From Corythucha ciliata (taxonomy: Eukaryota; Arthropoda; Insecta; Hemiptera; Tingidae): a stretch of 64,000 bases of DNA. The notes beneath the pieces are model-generated. The model searched no databases. It saw nothing but the letters and a program-made list of their open reading frames with translations, and was not told where the DNA came from. Position 1 is the first letter of the stretch. Each line of letters opens with the position of its first letter. Position numbers and translations under genes: made by a program. Shown piece by piece: positions 32,641-46,841 of this stretch. The stretch lies in NCBI GenBank assembly GCA_038030265.1, contig CM075939.1:10769253-10833252 (forward strand), read 5' to 3'.

Positions 32641-35600
32641 AGGGTCGCCGTCGGGAAGACGGAGCAGTCAGCAGTGCTTAGATTGTCGCTCAATTCTGCG
32701 GGAGTTCTACATACCCTAGCCCAGCAGTCCCCCTTCCCTCTCGAACAATATTCACAACTGTATGTTCCAGCCAGTTAATGGGATCTGGAATGTCTCGTCA
32801 CATTGCACGGGAAAAGTAGTCGCAAATTCCAATGCAAGACAACCAAACCCCGCGCCCGCGAACAGCCAGATTTTCGGGCTTCAATGCCAAACTATTGGAT
32901 GCTGATGAATAAATTGGTTAAAATCGATTGTTTTCCGTCGGAATTAGTTGGAATGCGCGTTGAAATTCACATGCCTATACGGTAACGACTACTTTCCTAC
33001 TTCCAAACCACACATTGTCGCGGATTATTGGCGCTTGCAGGACACAATTTCCCTGATTTTGCTCATTCAAAAAAGCCTGTTTCTTTATTTAGCATTTTAC
33101 TTAGCGTTTAGACAGTTTACTGCACTAACACCATGATAAATATGAGGTATACGCGATGAAAACTGTTGTACTTAACTGCTAAATAAAGAAGCAGGTCCTG
33201 TCTTATGGTTACACGTCCTCATCTGTTTAAACTCCTTATTTTCTTAATTTCGTACTTCACCGAGTGTGGAGAAACACAAATGACGTCAGGAAGCGTTGCA
33301 CTTGACCATATTCCATACCATTGCCTGCCTTCCCTCTCCCGAAAGATATTGTGAAATCGCCGGATTTATGTAACACTGATCGTTCCATCGCTTTCACCCC
33401 TCTATCTCATGAATTTGGATAGAGGCGATGGAGTGGACGGAATAAAAACGGCCGTTCCGTAGGCTCGATAACCTTCTAAATGTGGTAGTGCGCACCATTG
33501 GGCATAAGTAGTGTTTTCCACACAAAAAAAGTAAGGGAAACAAATAGACTGAAAACAAAGTTGGCACGTTCTACTCGTAAAATAAAGTTTGGATCACTTC
33601 GCTTCTAGTTTAAAGAGTTTTCCCTTCCATTTTACAACCGCCTATAGTGTTGCGAGCTGTCACGTTAGATCACATCTGATCTAGTCTTACGGTTGTAGAA
33701 GTCAAAATGTTACAAGTCTCCCATGGCGTGCACTTGTCAAAAAACTACCGGCCGTAAATCCTCCCACCCCACCCAACTTTTGGAAAACGGACGAGACAAC
33801 TTTTTCTTGGTGGATTACGTACATAATATATCAAAGTCCTTTTGCAATAGCTCCCTTTTCCTTCCCCTTCCCTTTTTTTTATCACACCACGAAATAGGGT
33901 AAGTGGTAAAGTGAAAGGTGGTAGGAATCGAGAAAAGTGGGTCGGAGAGGGGTAGAGGAAAGTTCAGGAAAGATACTTATTTAGATAGAGTTGGAAAATT
34001 CTAGCGATAAACTTGTCAAGAGTTATTTGGAGTGTTGTTTGATTACCCTTTTACAATTTTTACTAGCACACACTCCTGCAGAGTTAGGAGTTAAAACTCA
34101 ATTTTCGCCATGTGTGACCTCAAAAGAAAGAAAAAAAATCGAAGGGTTGGGGTGATCACAAAGCTTGGGAGGGTACTAAAGGGCTTCGGTCATATAAAAT
34201 GAAATACGTTCTGGTGAAAAACCAATCATAGGCACCGACAAACAACGTACACCACTGGACTCCCCTCCAACGAACAGTGAACCCATCCATTACACTTAAC
34301 ACCCTCTTGGGGGACACACCGCACAACAACACGCAACAAAATTGCAAAGGTCCCTTTCGAAAGCGTGTTTATGGGTGGCATTTTCCCTCTTAATTTTCTG
34401 CTCTCCTCGTCGGTTTTATGCTTTTAGCGTATATTTTATATAATAAATCTGGATCACGTCCTACTCGGAATGGTAGGAAGTAAAGTCGTATACTTCATGA
34501 AATAACGAGTAAACATTACGTACAAGAAATAAATTCAAGCCTTTAAACATTTGTGCTGCAGTTAACAACCTCCCAATTTTCTTACAAGTAGAGCTCTTGA
34601 AATTACAAAACGTAGAAAACGATTTTAGAAAATTGGCTTTCAATTCTTCTGTCATCTTTCCGTTTTCTCTTTCGCTAAAAAAAAAACATTGATACATTGA
34701 TGCGCACTATTTCAACGGAACAATACTATTGAGGGCCTGGGGACGATTATAGCGATAAATTTCGTTGTAATAATCGGAGCAGAATCATTTGAAGAGGCTT
34801 TCTGTACTCCATTTTCCAACAGTAAAGCGATTTGCGGACGTATGGATGGGTGATAGTGTTATTGAAGGTCGGAGGGGAAGGCAGGGTTATTGATTTCATT
34901 TCCACTCAAATCGACGTCGTTGTGAACAAATAAAACGCCCGGCGTTCAAAGGAACAAAAGGCAAAATTTTAATATCCAGTCGAAACCCCAATACATTTTG
35001 TCTTCTCTCTCCCTCCCCAGCACAATCCTCAATTTCAAATCACGATCCACATATACCCTGACACCACTCGTATAAGCCGCGTTATAACTTTAAATACGAA
35101 CAGATTCACCCCCCCCCCCTCTTATTCATTCATGTTTCGTCCCGATAGTGTGAATCCAATCTATTTGTTTCGACGTCTCGAACAATTGTCAATGACTGAA
35201 TACCGATGCGATGGTACAAATAATGAAAGATAACTCAATTCCCGTTAAAATGCTCCGAAAACTTCAATTTTTTAAAAGTCGTGCTAGTCTTTTGTTTTAT
35301 ATTTAATTTATCCTATCGAGAGCGTTGTAAACAAGTTAATAATTCCGTCGCATTACCTGTTAGCACGCGCTTTTCCAGATACTATACGAAAACATCGAAT
35401 GAAAGATTAATAAGCGACTAAAAGCATTCGAATCCAACTTCACCTCTGTTAAAGGAAAAGGCTATTAGCTTTTCTAGAGAAGGGCGTGCTTTTGAAGGCG
35501 GAGGTATTACCACGTCTGAGAAGAAGTAGTAAATGGAGTGGGAAGAGAAATAAGGGAGGACCAGAGAGAAAGGCCGTTTGACGATTTGAAAGAGGTAGCG

Positions 35601-36250
35601 GAAAGTTGTATTTTCCCAATTTTCTTTTAAAAGGGTGGTGCGAGGAAAAAGGTGCCTATAGAAATTGGTGTGGAAAACGTGGACGTTGCGCTTTTTGGGT
35701 GAGAGGGAAGACATCGGTGGCGGTTCGTCAGGATAGGCGGCGCCTAACCTTAAAATTTGGGGAGAAAATAGAATAATAAATTTCTCTGGAAATGATTCAA
35801 CATTGGTGTATTTTTTTTCTCGCTAGACTTTATAAAATGAAAATCGTAAAACAATGATCTTTACTTTTAATAAACATTTTAATTTGAGTAAAAGCTGCTG
35901 AAAAAACCAAGATTACAACGAAGCAAACGAACCAATTGCCACCCGGCCGGAAAAGTTGAAGGCATCTTCGAAAGTGGATGAGTGACCGCTCAAAGGTAGG
36001 CGATGAGCTTCTTTCCTTTTTTTTCCTACTTCCACTCCCTCACAGACCCCCCACCAACCCAGTGGAAGATCGTAAAGGGGCTTCCCCCAGAACACTGTTC
36101 AATCGCTTCAGCAGGCGACGCTTCCAACCGTCTTACTTTTTTCCCCTGCCCCCCTGCCATGCCCATAGTGTGGCAGGACGTAACATTGTAACCTTCCTTG
36201 GCGTTCAGCTTCGTCCTTCGTTGCGGTTTATTCTTAGTTTTTTTCTTTCT
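32640..36250. other. Non-coding stretch
   Basis: No gene recognised. A small inverted repeat at about 33073-33201 (CCTG.TTCTTTATTTAGCA arms) and an 11-C run at 35109-35119 are the only distinct items. Confidence 0.5.
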
Positions 36251-36257
36251 TTCTAAG

Positions 36258-36396
36258 GCAGCGATCATACTGTGGCGATACGATATCGTTTCTACATCAC
36301 TCTGTCACGTTTCCATTTGTTTCCATCTGTCCTAGACGCTGTTAATTTGCGTCGGTGGTGTCGAAACGATATCGTATCGCTCCAGTATGTTCGCCA
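36258..36396. mobile_element. Short inverted-repeat MITE with CATACTG..GCGATACGATATCGTTT arms
   Basis: GCGATCATACTGTGGCGATA then CGATATCGTTT at 36261 pairs with the reverse complement (AAACGATATCGTATCGC, CAGTATGTTCGCCA) ending near 36396. The outer CATACTG resembles the repeats at 3946 and 9225. Confidence 0.7.
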
Positions 36397-37656
36397 CCTA
36401 ATGGATTTTTTTTTGATATTTTAATTCGAGCTTGTAATTTTGCGTTTTTTAAATTAATTTCGCTATGGATCCGGCGTTAAGGATGATCCAGTTATTTTTA
36501 TCTAGAATAGACAATCTACAAAACTTCCCGAAGAAGAAAAAGTTCGAGTGGTAAGTTGTGGACGTCCAGTACCAAAAATTTCACTTTTACAGAAAGACAG
36601 CAAAAGTGATGTTGAATTATTGTTCGTGATACGAATCACATCCATGGCTGTGTGGAAGCTCGTCGAAACAGTAGGTATTTGTTTTGTTGGCCTTGTTGTT
36701 AATGGATATACAATTCGACGAAGGAAACTTGCTAAGAGCTGCTGTGCCCGACAAAAATTTTACCCCTCCCCCCATCATAACACCCAGAGCAACTAAAAAA
36801 TCGCCTACCCTGTTCGAAGAGGCTGGAGTCGCCACTGGAAGACATGTTTAAGGATTTTCGCGTTTCAAACGGGGAATAATGCTTCATTAACACATATGGG
36901 TTGAACAAACCCGCAGAAGGACCTGCAGTGCTTTACCTTGCGCTAAGGGTACTTTTTTTGGGATGAATTTTTGATTATTCAACGATGGAATGATCCTGGG
37001 GCCTAATTATATTTTCCTATCCCCCCAACATGTGAATAATTGTCCAGCCCCTCGTCTCTTGATAGAGTCTTCTGCTGCAATGACTGTATATATGGGTTGT
37101 GGTGCTGTCCGCCCAGCGTATAGCCTTTTCGAGTCAATTTTGGTTGTTTAAAATCTAATTACGCCAACCCTTTTTTTGAACACGAACATTTCCTCGAACT
37201 CTCCTTTTAAAGTTCCCCATTCCCACTCATACCACGACTGCATCTCAGGACTAAGTTCTAATTTAGAAACAAGCTAGAAAAAGTCTCACCGCTCTAAAGA
37301 ACTTTCTTCTTCTCCTTTCCATAAAAAACAAAGACATTTTTTCCCACCCAGTAAGTAGTGTATTGATAAACCAAGGGCCGAGGGCAGCGTCGCTGAATAA
37401 TGCATCGCAGTAAAGGCGAAAGAGTGAGAGAAAGAGGGAGATAGGATGAAAAGGAAAAAAAGGAGAGAAGAAAGTTTTTTCCGGGGTTTGACGAGTCGAA
37501 TGGGTAACAGAAAAAAAAAAAAATTGAGTTAAGTTTACCCTTCCGGCAAAAAGAAGAGTTTTTTCTGTCTCTCTTTATTTTCCTTATGGCGAAGATGTTT
37601 TTACAATACCCATTTAAGTGCGTTCGCTATGGAAGTCGGGAAGTCCTTCTTTTTTC

Positions 37657-38493
37657 TACAGGGTGTTTCAAAACTTTGCGGCATCCTTTTGCGTGCTTAT
37701 TCCTGACCTGAAAATATGACGAATTCACGAAATGAACGTTGGCCAAAAACGGTTTTCCACAGAGATACGAGCGATTTTTTTTTTTTTTTTTTTTTTTTGT
37801 TTTGGCAAATTTGGTGATTTGTCCCCACAAAAATCGATTTCTGGACTTTTTACTTGACCAAAATGCATTTATGACCACATTTTCGGAAACCTCATGAAAA
37901 TTCCCATAGATTGCAACCATTTTCATTCAACACAATTGGCTGTAAGATTGACAGTCTTTCTTAATTGAAGAATTGGAAAGTGTGAACTATCGCAGTCACG
38001 TATGCATGATTTTTTGTATATTTAAATTGAATTAACTCTATTTTTAGTGCAGCAATCCACAAATTGTAATTCGTAAATTTAAAACTTATTGAATAGGGCT
38101 AGTTTTTGGTGAAATGGGAGATTCCTAGCCAAAAACAAAAGGGGTGAAATCATTAAGCTTTTAGGGGGCAGCTTGTAATAACGGATAAATGCCTCCCGCT
38201 TAGATTGCCGACTGTCAGTCTTACAGCAAATTATGTCGAATAAAAATGGTTGCATTCTATGGGAATTTTCGTGATGTTTCCGAAAATGTTGGCATAAATA
38301 CATTTTGGTTCTAGTAAAAGGCCAAGAAATCGAAATTTTTCAGGAAATATCACCCAAATTGCCAAAAGAGAACAAAATCGCTGGAATATTTATGGGAAAC
38401 CGTTTTTGGCCAACGTTTATTTCGTGAAATCGTAATATTTTCAGGCCAGGAATTAGCCTGCAAAAGGATGCCGTAAAGCTTTGAAACACCGTG
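37657..38493. mobile_element. Foldback element, TACAGGGTGTTTC ends
   Basis: TACAGGGTGTTTCAAAACTT at 37657; the right end, near 38493, is a mutated inverse (GTGTTTCAAAGCTT read in reverse). The arms of about 290 bp share GGCATCCTTTTGC, GTTGGCCAAAAACGGTTT and TGCAACCATTTT.ATTC. Arms differ at roughly one base in ten and the left carries a T22 run (about 37776-37798), so this copy is older than the 4.2-7.7 kb nest. Confidence 0.8.
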
Positions 38494-38514
38494 AATATCT
38501 GGGCCCATTCCTGG

Positions 38515-38580
38515 CAGGAATTTTGGAATCGGGCCGGGCCCAAACACCGAGCTGGGCCCGATTAGCCCGACTTTTCCAAC
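38515..38580. repeat. GGGCCC-type simple repeat
   Basis: Clustered CGGGCCGGGCCC, CTGGGCCCGA and AGCCCGAC units. Related in composition to 39255-39372. Confidence 0.6.
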
Positions 38581-38989
38581 TTGAATGAATACATGTGCCC
38601 CTCCCCCCGCATTGAGCCAGTTAAATCGTTCCAAAAGAAGGGATCGTGATGAAGGTTGGTATAGTGGGGGTTTGGTGATGGTGAGAGGTTTAAATACCCC
38701 CTCCCATCACCGGAAGATTACTGACGAGGAGTGAGGTTTTCAATTATTTAGGTTGCTCAATACACTTTAATTTTTTCATAATTATATACTAATTATATTG
38801 ATATAACTTTTAGTATTATGATTTATGACGTATCAAATAGTAACGGCTGCAAGTAATTATAATTTCGCTCCATCACCGGATGCGGATTGCCTGCAGTAGG
38901 TGATACTTTTCCCTCTGCGATCACAATACGCGCAATTCTATTTTCTACACTAATCACAATTAGTGGACCCCCTCTCCCCATTGTCAGAT

Positions 38990-39170
38990 CTAAGGGGGGG
39001 GGGGGTAACGGCAGTATTACCCTCCCTCAGAGCCGGTCAAATTCAAATCGCTGTAAACCAAGGGGTGGATGGTGGTGGAGGGTGTACATAGAGAGGGGGA
39101 GGAGTTACAATTACCCCCCACCACCAAAGAGGTCCCAGATCCGACCCGCCTCCCTTTGTTCATAAAGATC
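38990..39170 (+). repeat. Dispersed repeat, copy 2 of 2 (purine-rich, GAGGGG type)
   Basis: Diverged copy of 14080-14330, ending in the same GGTCCCAGATCCG block; a G12 run lies at 38994-39005. Confidence 0.6.
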
Positions 39171-39254
39171 TATGAGCTCCAGATGCCACGAAACATGGGT
39201 ACTTCGAAGAAAGAAAAGTTCAACGAACGGCATTGTACATACTTGTTGTTGTAT

Positions 39255-39372
39255 TGCGCATGTTCGGGCTTTCGGGCTTTTTCGAACCTCAGCCCGGCCC
39301 GGCCCGAAGCCCGACACGAAAATAAAATGTAAGTCCCGGATTAAGCCCGGGCCCGAGTCCATCCCTAATTCC
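39255..39372 (-). repeat. GGGCCC-hexamer element starting at AGGGATGG
   Basis: On the minus strand it reads TTAGGGATGGACTCGGGCCC, GGGCTT..., GTCGGGCTTCGGGCC and GGGCCGGGCTGAGG. The start parallels the AGTGATG starts of the TCTTGG and TCTCGG tracts. Confidence 0.55.
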
Positions 39373-42300
39373 TGCTGCATTATTTTGTATTTTGGTGGGA
39401 CATCGAATTCGAGGCGAAGAGGCAGGCTGTAGGAGATGGTTTAGAATGAGTCAGTGAACCCGATTGCTCAGCTGCCAAATTGGGCTATAATCCTGTCCTG
39501 AGGTATTTATGAAGGCCAATCGAGATTATTATTTAGGAAAATCGCTAGATATAGTAATTTAGGCGAGTAGTGGGCTACTCGCCTAAAACAGAATTCATCC
39601 AAGACCATACCATCCATTGGTCGCTAAATACTGTCATTTTTGGTCACTCTGCTGGGTTTCGGCAGAGAGCCAGCCGTATTTCTCATCTGTTTATCGTCGT
39701 CCAAAAGACCAGAAATGGCTGTTACGTCTCACACAAGCGCAGGCGAAACCTCTATCTATACGTGTCTAAGATGTTCGTTACCTCACAACAGCCCAGGGGG
39801 CCAATGTGTGAGTTCGTAAATTCAGTAAAGGCGAAAAAACATCAGAAACGTTGTTTTTCAAGAAACTTTTTATCACCCCCCCCCCCCACTCAATGGCTCA
39901 CACAACCAGCCGCTCGGCTTAATTGAATTCTTCTTTAACAAGACCCTTTGATTATCTCTCCCCCTAAGTAAACGAGATATGATTTAATTAATTACCAAAT
40001 CCCTTCTTCCTTCTTTTATCTCATTCTCTTTCCATCACCAAGCCCCTTGCTCTTCTCTTTATCCACTTTTCCCAAGGACCAAACCTCATTCTGTCAATTT
40101 TCATTGTTGAACTTTTTTTCTCTCTTCACCGTGTTAGTTCGGTCGAAAAATAGAAGAACCTCGGCGATCTGAAACACTTTTCATTGTCGTTTTCTGAGTG
40201 ACCACCACGTTCACGAGTGGCCCATCATACCCACCCATTTTAGCGCAAAATTCACGCGTAATTCTCGGGCGCAATAAGCTGTTTTGCTCTCAATAAAGGT
40301 TGCAAAAATAGGAAATATGGTTTGCTGGTTTTGAAAGGAGTCAATAAATTGTTTTATTTGTGCTATCAAGCCTTGGGGGGGGGGGGGGGCTTTTAAAAAC
40401 TAAGGGAATGCTGCGGACAGTATTCCACAAAAGACGCAGATTGGCTTCTCTCATGGTCTTGAAAAGCATGAAACCTTCTACCCCTATCAGGAGACACCAT
40501 ATTTTTCCCTTGATCGTCTGGCAACACTGGCTGAGTCAGACCGGTCTGAAAACTGTTTGTCCGATTACAAGAATGACATGAATAGCTTTATTTGCGATGG
40601 GGGGGGGGGGCTTCTCCATTTATCGGACCGAATACACTCGGTGTCATGAAACTGACAAGCCTACTTATTGAAAAATTTACATTTATGAAGACGCAACAAT
40701 CGAATAGACCAGAGCGCCGCATCCATTTTACGTGTTGTATAACAATAAAAAGATCAAAAGAAGAAAAAAAAATAGTGCCCTGAATCTCGTTCACGGCGTG
40801 AAAGATAGTGAGTGGGCTTGGGGGCGGGGGGGTTGAAAAACTCAAATTCCGCAGAGACTCTTTCAAGTCTCAAGTCGACTTTTTACATGTAACAATACAA
40901 AAGCGAAACAGGGAAAATATAAAACAACCCCAATAAACAGGATTGTAAAAGGGAGAAAAAAGCTCGTTAAAAAAAAAGAAAGAAAACGAAAAAAAAAAAA
41001 ATAACTTTTTTCTACACTGGCAACAAGATCTTGAAACGAGGAAATGGCTTAAGTCCAATCTCAAACTCCTGGGAGACAATCTTATTAGTTATTACTATTT
41101 GAAAAGCTAGGCGAAACACTGAGAGAGATGGTGGCAACTAGGGAGGGGAGGAGTGGAAGTCTTAGAAAGTTGGGAAAATAGGCCTGAAAAAAGTGAGGGG
41201 AAATACGCGTTTTAAATGTAATACAAATCATGTAGAGGTTTTTGCAAGCCACCAGCTGGTATAGTTTGCCGTGATTTCTTTCAATTTTGACGTTGGTTTC
41301 AAAAAACTTTTTTCAAAAAATAATCGCTATTAAAAAAATTCGTTCCAGACGGTTAAAGGAGGGGAGGGGCAACAATCGCTTTATTTTTACTCTCTCGCGG
41401 TTTTGCAGGTGTCACGCTATTTTATCAATTAAGTTACAAGGTGAAGAAGGGGAAAGACAATTAACCTGAGAAAACTTTTCTCTTTCACGCCCACCCACCA
41501 CTCTATGGATGGGGGGCGGGGTGCTTGGTTTTCTCTCCGTCGAGGCAAATAAACACAGTTCTGCTGTGGTAATGAATTCGGATAGGTGTATAAAGAGAAA
41601 GAGAGAGAAAGTAACAAAGATGGAGGGGTGTGTCTAGCTCTGTAGATTATCTGAGCTGGGTATTTTTGCTTTTTCCGGTACCGTTTTTTATTTTTTAATT
41701 TGTCACTATCAGAAAGAAAATAGATTTTTCATGCTTAGCAACGTTGTGTCTCTCCCCACCATCTCACCACTTTCCACAAGCGTGAAAAATGGCTCGTTTA
41801 ATTAAATGAAAACCCTTATTCCTCCCCATCTCACCCGTCGCCCCTATGCCCTTTTTCTCCTACAATAACAAAAGGGAGAATTAATTCTTACTAATTTCTT
41901 CACAAACAATAAGATCTTTTGTTAACAAAAGATACGAACGTATTTTATTAATGCGTTTCTCCTCGTCAAGAAAAAAAGCTCTCCCCGCCCCTACTCATGC
42001 ACCCTTTTTTTTTATTCACTGAATGAGCGCAAAAAAGTTTTAATTGAGATTTACTTTCCTTCAAAGTGGTTAGGAGAGGGTGGTGGGTGATTCGAAAAGA
42101 TTAATCTCTCGGTTGTCCTTTCGCGATATCTCTTAATGGGGCCTTCCCTAAATTTTCCAATCATTGTAGTCGTAAAGCGTGGACAGAAAGAATGAAGAAA
42201 TTGTCGGATCTTGAAAGAGGAATAATGTTAATGTTACAATCCTTAAAAGATTTTCATCGTAGGATGAAAAAGATGGAGGGTTAAAGGCCAAAAAAAAATA

Positions 42301-45300
42301 AGGCAAAAAGGTGGATATAAAGGAAGGAGACAAATAAAGATTTGATTTATACTAACGTTGGTCATTAATAACTCACACGAAAAATTTATTATAAGGAAAG
42401 TATTGTTCCTCGCAACAAATGGGTGACAGTAATGTACATGTGAATAGTGGGTGCCGCAGTCCCGAGGAAAATCAGACTATTGGAGTATTGCTGCTCAGAG
42501 AAAGAGAAGGTATGAAATGGTGTGGCTACATTCAGTGGGACGGGGACGGGGAGGGGGTGGACGATGTGAAAGCTTAGTTAAATGAAGATAATGGAAACGT
42601 ATTTTTCGTGTTATGCTTTGCAAAAAATAGTGAGAGAAACAACACCCCTCCATATCAAAAGCGCGCTGGTGCCATCAGACGAAACATGCACTTCACATGT
42701 TTTTACAACTCCCCCTCCCCTTTGAAGGGGTATACATAATTAAATAATGGTACAAATGCAAGGTAAACCGCGTTGCGTTGGTTTAGCTCAAGGAAGGCTA
42801 CAATGTGATGAATGAAATAACCGTCTGCCAGGTGGAAATCATTTAATTCAAGTGAACCCTGCCAAGGAAGCCAATATATAGACAAGAAAATAGAAGGGAG
42901 AAAGCAAGCAACTTCATCTATAACTCAAATTAAGGGGAAACATCATAGAAATAAGCACAGCTATACATATACACTAATTACTAATTAATTAGCCTATATA
43001 CGCTTGAGACGCAAAGACGAAGTTATTTAGCATTCAATAAACGCCCTCCCCACTGAACGAACGACCACGGAGCACCCCTCTTCCATTAACCAGTGTAGTT
43101 GAAGCTTCTGTAGAGTAAACATCAAAGCCCTCCGACCACTTCGTCATCGTTATTCGCGTTAACCATTTTATTTATTCCTACTTCAACCCCCGTCCACTCA
43201 ACGTCACCGCCCCACTATAGCAAAGAGTTTATAAATTCCTCCTTTTGTGTTCCTTTTAATTAGTTAATTAACCCTGCGATATTACAAAGTCCGTTAGAAA
43301 AGAAAATGAAAAGTCCTTTCCGTTTTCTTTAACGCGAAGCAACTCATCCAAGAGGGCAACCAGTCTTGAAGTCAGGATCCCCAAACATGGACTCTTCGAC
43401 AGTCGCTTGAGCGATAACGCTTCTCACCTTGCCTTGCTTGTGGTTTTAGTTATAATCACCCAGGTCGACACCGGAGCCAACCGCCAAATCCTCCTGGAGT
43501 CCTGGTGGCCCCTCACATCCTCACCGGCCTCAAGTCTCACCGTGAGGAGGGCTTCTTCCATAAACATATTCGAGAGCGAAAAGTTTTCGGAAGAGCTAAT
43601 TCTGCGGAATTGCCTTTTGTATTGAGTCAAAGTCGAATTGGTTCTTGAAATATCAAAAATTTCAAAATTAGGTTCTTTAAGTGCCAAATCCATAAAAGTG
43701 GAACCATCGAGTGATAAACGGGTCGTCACGTGTACATGAACATGCGGAAACATCATTGTACGTATATAATATTGGTGATTTTTTTTTGTGACGTAGTCCA
43801 TCCATGATCTCCATTGGATCACATGCAAAGCTCTCCACCTACACCGCCAATAAGTCAACATCGGTGACGTACTCACCTGGCCAGTGAGTACGGCTAACGG
43901 GATTGGAAGCCCCGATCAGAGCTTACGTTTTGGGACAAGAATCATAGTTGAAACTTTTTGTTGATAGCAGTGGCGCTCGTTATCAAGCACCGGCCACGGC
44001 CTCTTTACGTAAGCTCCAACCTCCAAGCTCCAAGAACCTCTCGCCTTTCGCACAGTAATCACTAATCACCCTGATGGTTCCATGAAAAAATAGTGATTTT
44101 ATATTCTTGTGGTGGATGGCGGAGGGGGTCTGCGTTGATAAAAACGGGCCGGGATGATCTCAGACAAATTCTCCCAATTATTCTTCCCTCTTTTCTCTTT
44201 TGCCTTGTGCTGCATCAACAGATTTTTTTTTTTCCTTGAGTATAAAGCCTCTGGGCTTCTATATTTTATTTAAAAAATGAACAAATCGTCTGCTGAATAA
44301 TCTTTTTCTTCTCTCTTTTGCCTCCTCATAAACATATTTCTCCCCTTGAATACATTATTAGGATGTATCGCAAGGAAATGGGTTTATATATGGAAGATTT
44401 GCGGGGGCCGAGGGAAAAACCGCGTGCTTCTAAGTTAGTAACAATAGAATATAATGCAAGACGAGAGAGATAGCCCGAGTATGTTCGGAGTGAGAGGGAA
44501 CTTTCGAGAAGGATTTCATACATCACTGTGATTTATTCTACAACGCTGGAAAGTGAGAGGAGGGGCTCTCCTTGCCCTTCAACTATTCACCAGGCGCCTC
44601 AACAGTTTCCCACCACGATATCATACACAAACGCACATTCCTATACAACGCGGTACACCGATATCGAGTGCCGTCACCTACACCCTACCCCCCCTACAGT
44701 ATAAGCGTAAACTTCCTCGACGACGGTGGAAAGCCGAACACAAGACTATAAATTTAGGCATTTCTTCCATATAGAAAGATACCTACCACGCATAAACTCT
44801 GTCAAAAAGCAAATATAAAACGATAGTATTGCGTTTTTCCCCGGAAATTTTATTTTCTGTCTGAATAGACAGCAAATCGTTACACTGATGGTTAGGTGGT
44901 TAGGGGTATAAGTTGGAAAGGATCCACGATTTAAACACATTTTGAACGCCGGTTTCCTCAGGATTTTTCGACCCACTATGTCGCCTTCCTCGCTAATGTC
45001 CAACCCAGACTTTTCAAATATCTACACGGAAGGGTCACCCAGTGTAAGGGGTCACCTAATTAAGGAATAATTGGCAGTTCCTTTAGACGTGACGTGAAAA
45101 GGCGTTGTGAAATTAACTACCTTAGGGAGGATACTGGAAGTGTGGTGCACGTTGGAACTTTCTAAAAGGGTTTACCTCTCTTGCTCTCAACCTCCCCCCC
45201 CCCTCTGTGACGCCACCGCAGACAGGGGTACATAGGCGAAAAGGGCTAAAAGTGACCCTTTTCCCTCTAAATCTTGGGGGTCGTATACTATGTGATGGTG

Positions 45301-46807
45301 ATGCTGAGGTAATTGGAGCCTTGAGTCGTGGCTCTCAGTGTGGAGGAAAAGGGACGGGGTAGTAGTAATTGGGGTTTGCGCCTTTAGCCACGGTGAGAGA
45401 AAATTAATAGAGGGAAAACTTATCGCTAGGCAAAGCAGTATCGCATCAAAACTGGGGTATTCAGAAAACGTTCTAAATTTATTTTTTTAGTAATTAAGCA
45501 TACTCGCAAGCAATTTATATAAGTCGCAGGGTAAAGTAATCTCGGGACGCGTCAGACTTTTAGTAATTAATGCCAAAGAAAACTCCCTCCGCGTGAAGAG
45601 AGTATAGCTGGTAAGGATGTTTTTGCGCTGAGTGTGTTAGACTTGTTGACGGTATAATAACGTGGCAGAAAGAAGAAGCATGTAGGTGACACGCGGCATT
45701 TCAAACTCAAGCCTACACGCTCCCCCACCCCGGCTCACACCCCCTTTCCATCCTATTCAGAGTTACCGAAACTCATAATTACATTAACTCTTCGCCCGAG
45801 AATTTCAACAATGGTAAGAACGCAAACGCTTTTTGTTTTCATTGTGAAGTGTGTGAAGGAGGAAATTCGAGCGAGAATGTGAGAGAGAAAGTTTTCCTCC
45901 CTTAAGACAACTTCGAAAATTTCTACCGACGTTTTAGAGAGAGCCTGTTGGCAATTGAAGACGGGTTTCGGGTGAGTGAGTAATGAATTGTTCGGGTAGA
46001 GGGGGTACCTGAACCCACTGCAACCGCAGAAAGTCAATGTAAGAGAGGATGAACCTCAAATTGTGAAAATGGCGAAAGGTAGAGGCGTGAGGGACGACGT
46101 GGATGATAAACAAGTCGCATGGGAGCTGTGAATCAGCGCACATTCCCAATTAATATTAACCACGGCTTCACCCTCTTCCGCCCCTCTCACTCCAAACCCA
46201 CGTTCTCCTTATTTAACAATGAGCAATGCTCGACCAGAGAGGGAGATTTAATTGTTATTAGCATCCCCGACTGGCAAATACCTTTTGCCCATGCTCTTGA
46301 TAACAATTTATGTACTTCCCACATGCCAGCTCTTGAGCTAAAAACAAAAAAAATGCTGAAGATGCTTCTACTCTCGTATAATTTTACGATCTCCCAAGCA
46401 TCATTCAAATTCCCCCCCCTTTCCTACCCACTCATTCCCCTTCATTCTCCTGAGCCTCATGTACGCGGTAATGCGGACGACGAGACAAAATGCAAAGTCT
46501 GGATGTTATTGCCAGTTTACTCGCAGGATGCTATGGCTGATGGCATGTTGTGAGGTCGGTGATGGTGGGCGGGGGTGGTTTTGACTGCTCTAATTGAAGT
46601 CAACAACACTCATCTTTCTCATCCGCCCTCTGGGTGAATTGCATAAAAGCACAGCGTTGTGGGAAGAGACGATGTGGTTTGAGAGAGGGCCCTGGTATAG
46701 CATCAAGGCGTTATTTATTTTATATCTTTCTCACCGTCGAGTTAAAGCCCGCATTTTCACTCATTAGGTAACTTTTCCCTCGAACTGGTGACATTTTTTT
46801 GTTTCCC

Positions 46808-46841
<34 letters not shown>

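Noticed and set aside
43424..43876. A 150-codon minus-strand frame next to a strong CAGGTGAGTA donor
   Set aside because: The frame begins on the intron side of that donor and shows no convertase propeptide or signal-peptide features. A plus-strand frame with a hydrophobic start (43407-43625) lacks an ATG.
46119..46553. A 144-codon plus-strand open frame
   Set aside because: Codon content looks like ordinary AT-rich DNA, with no domain, no splice context, and a C-rich low-complexity stretch inside.
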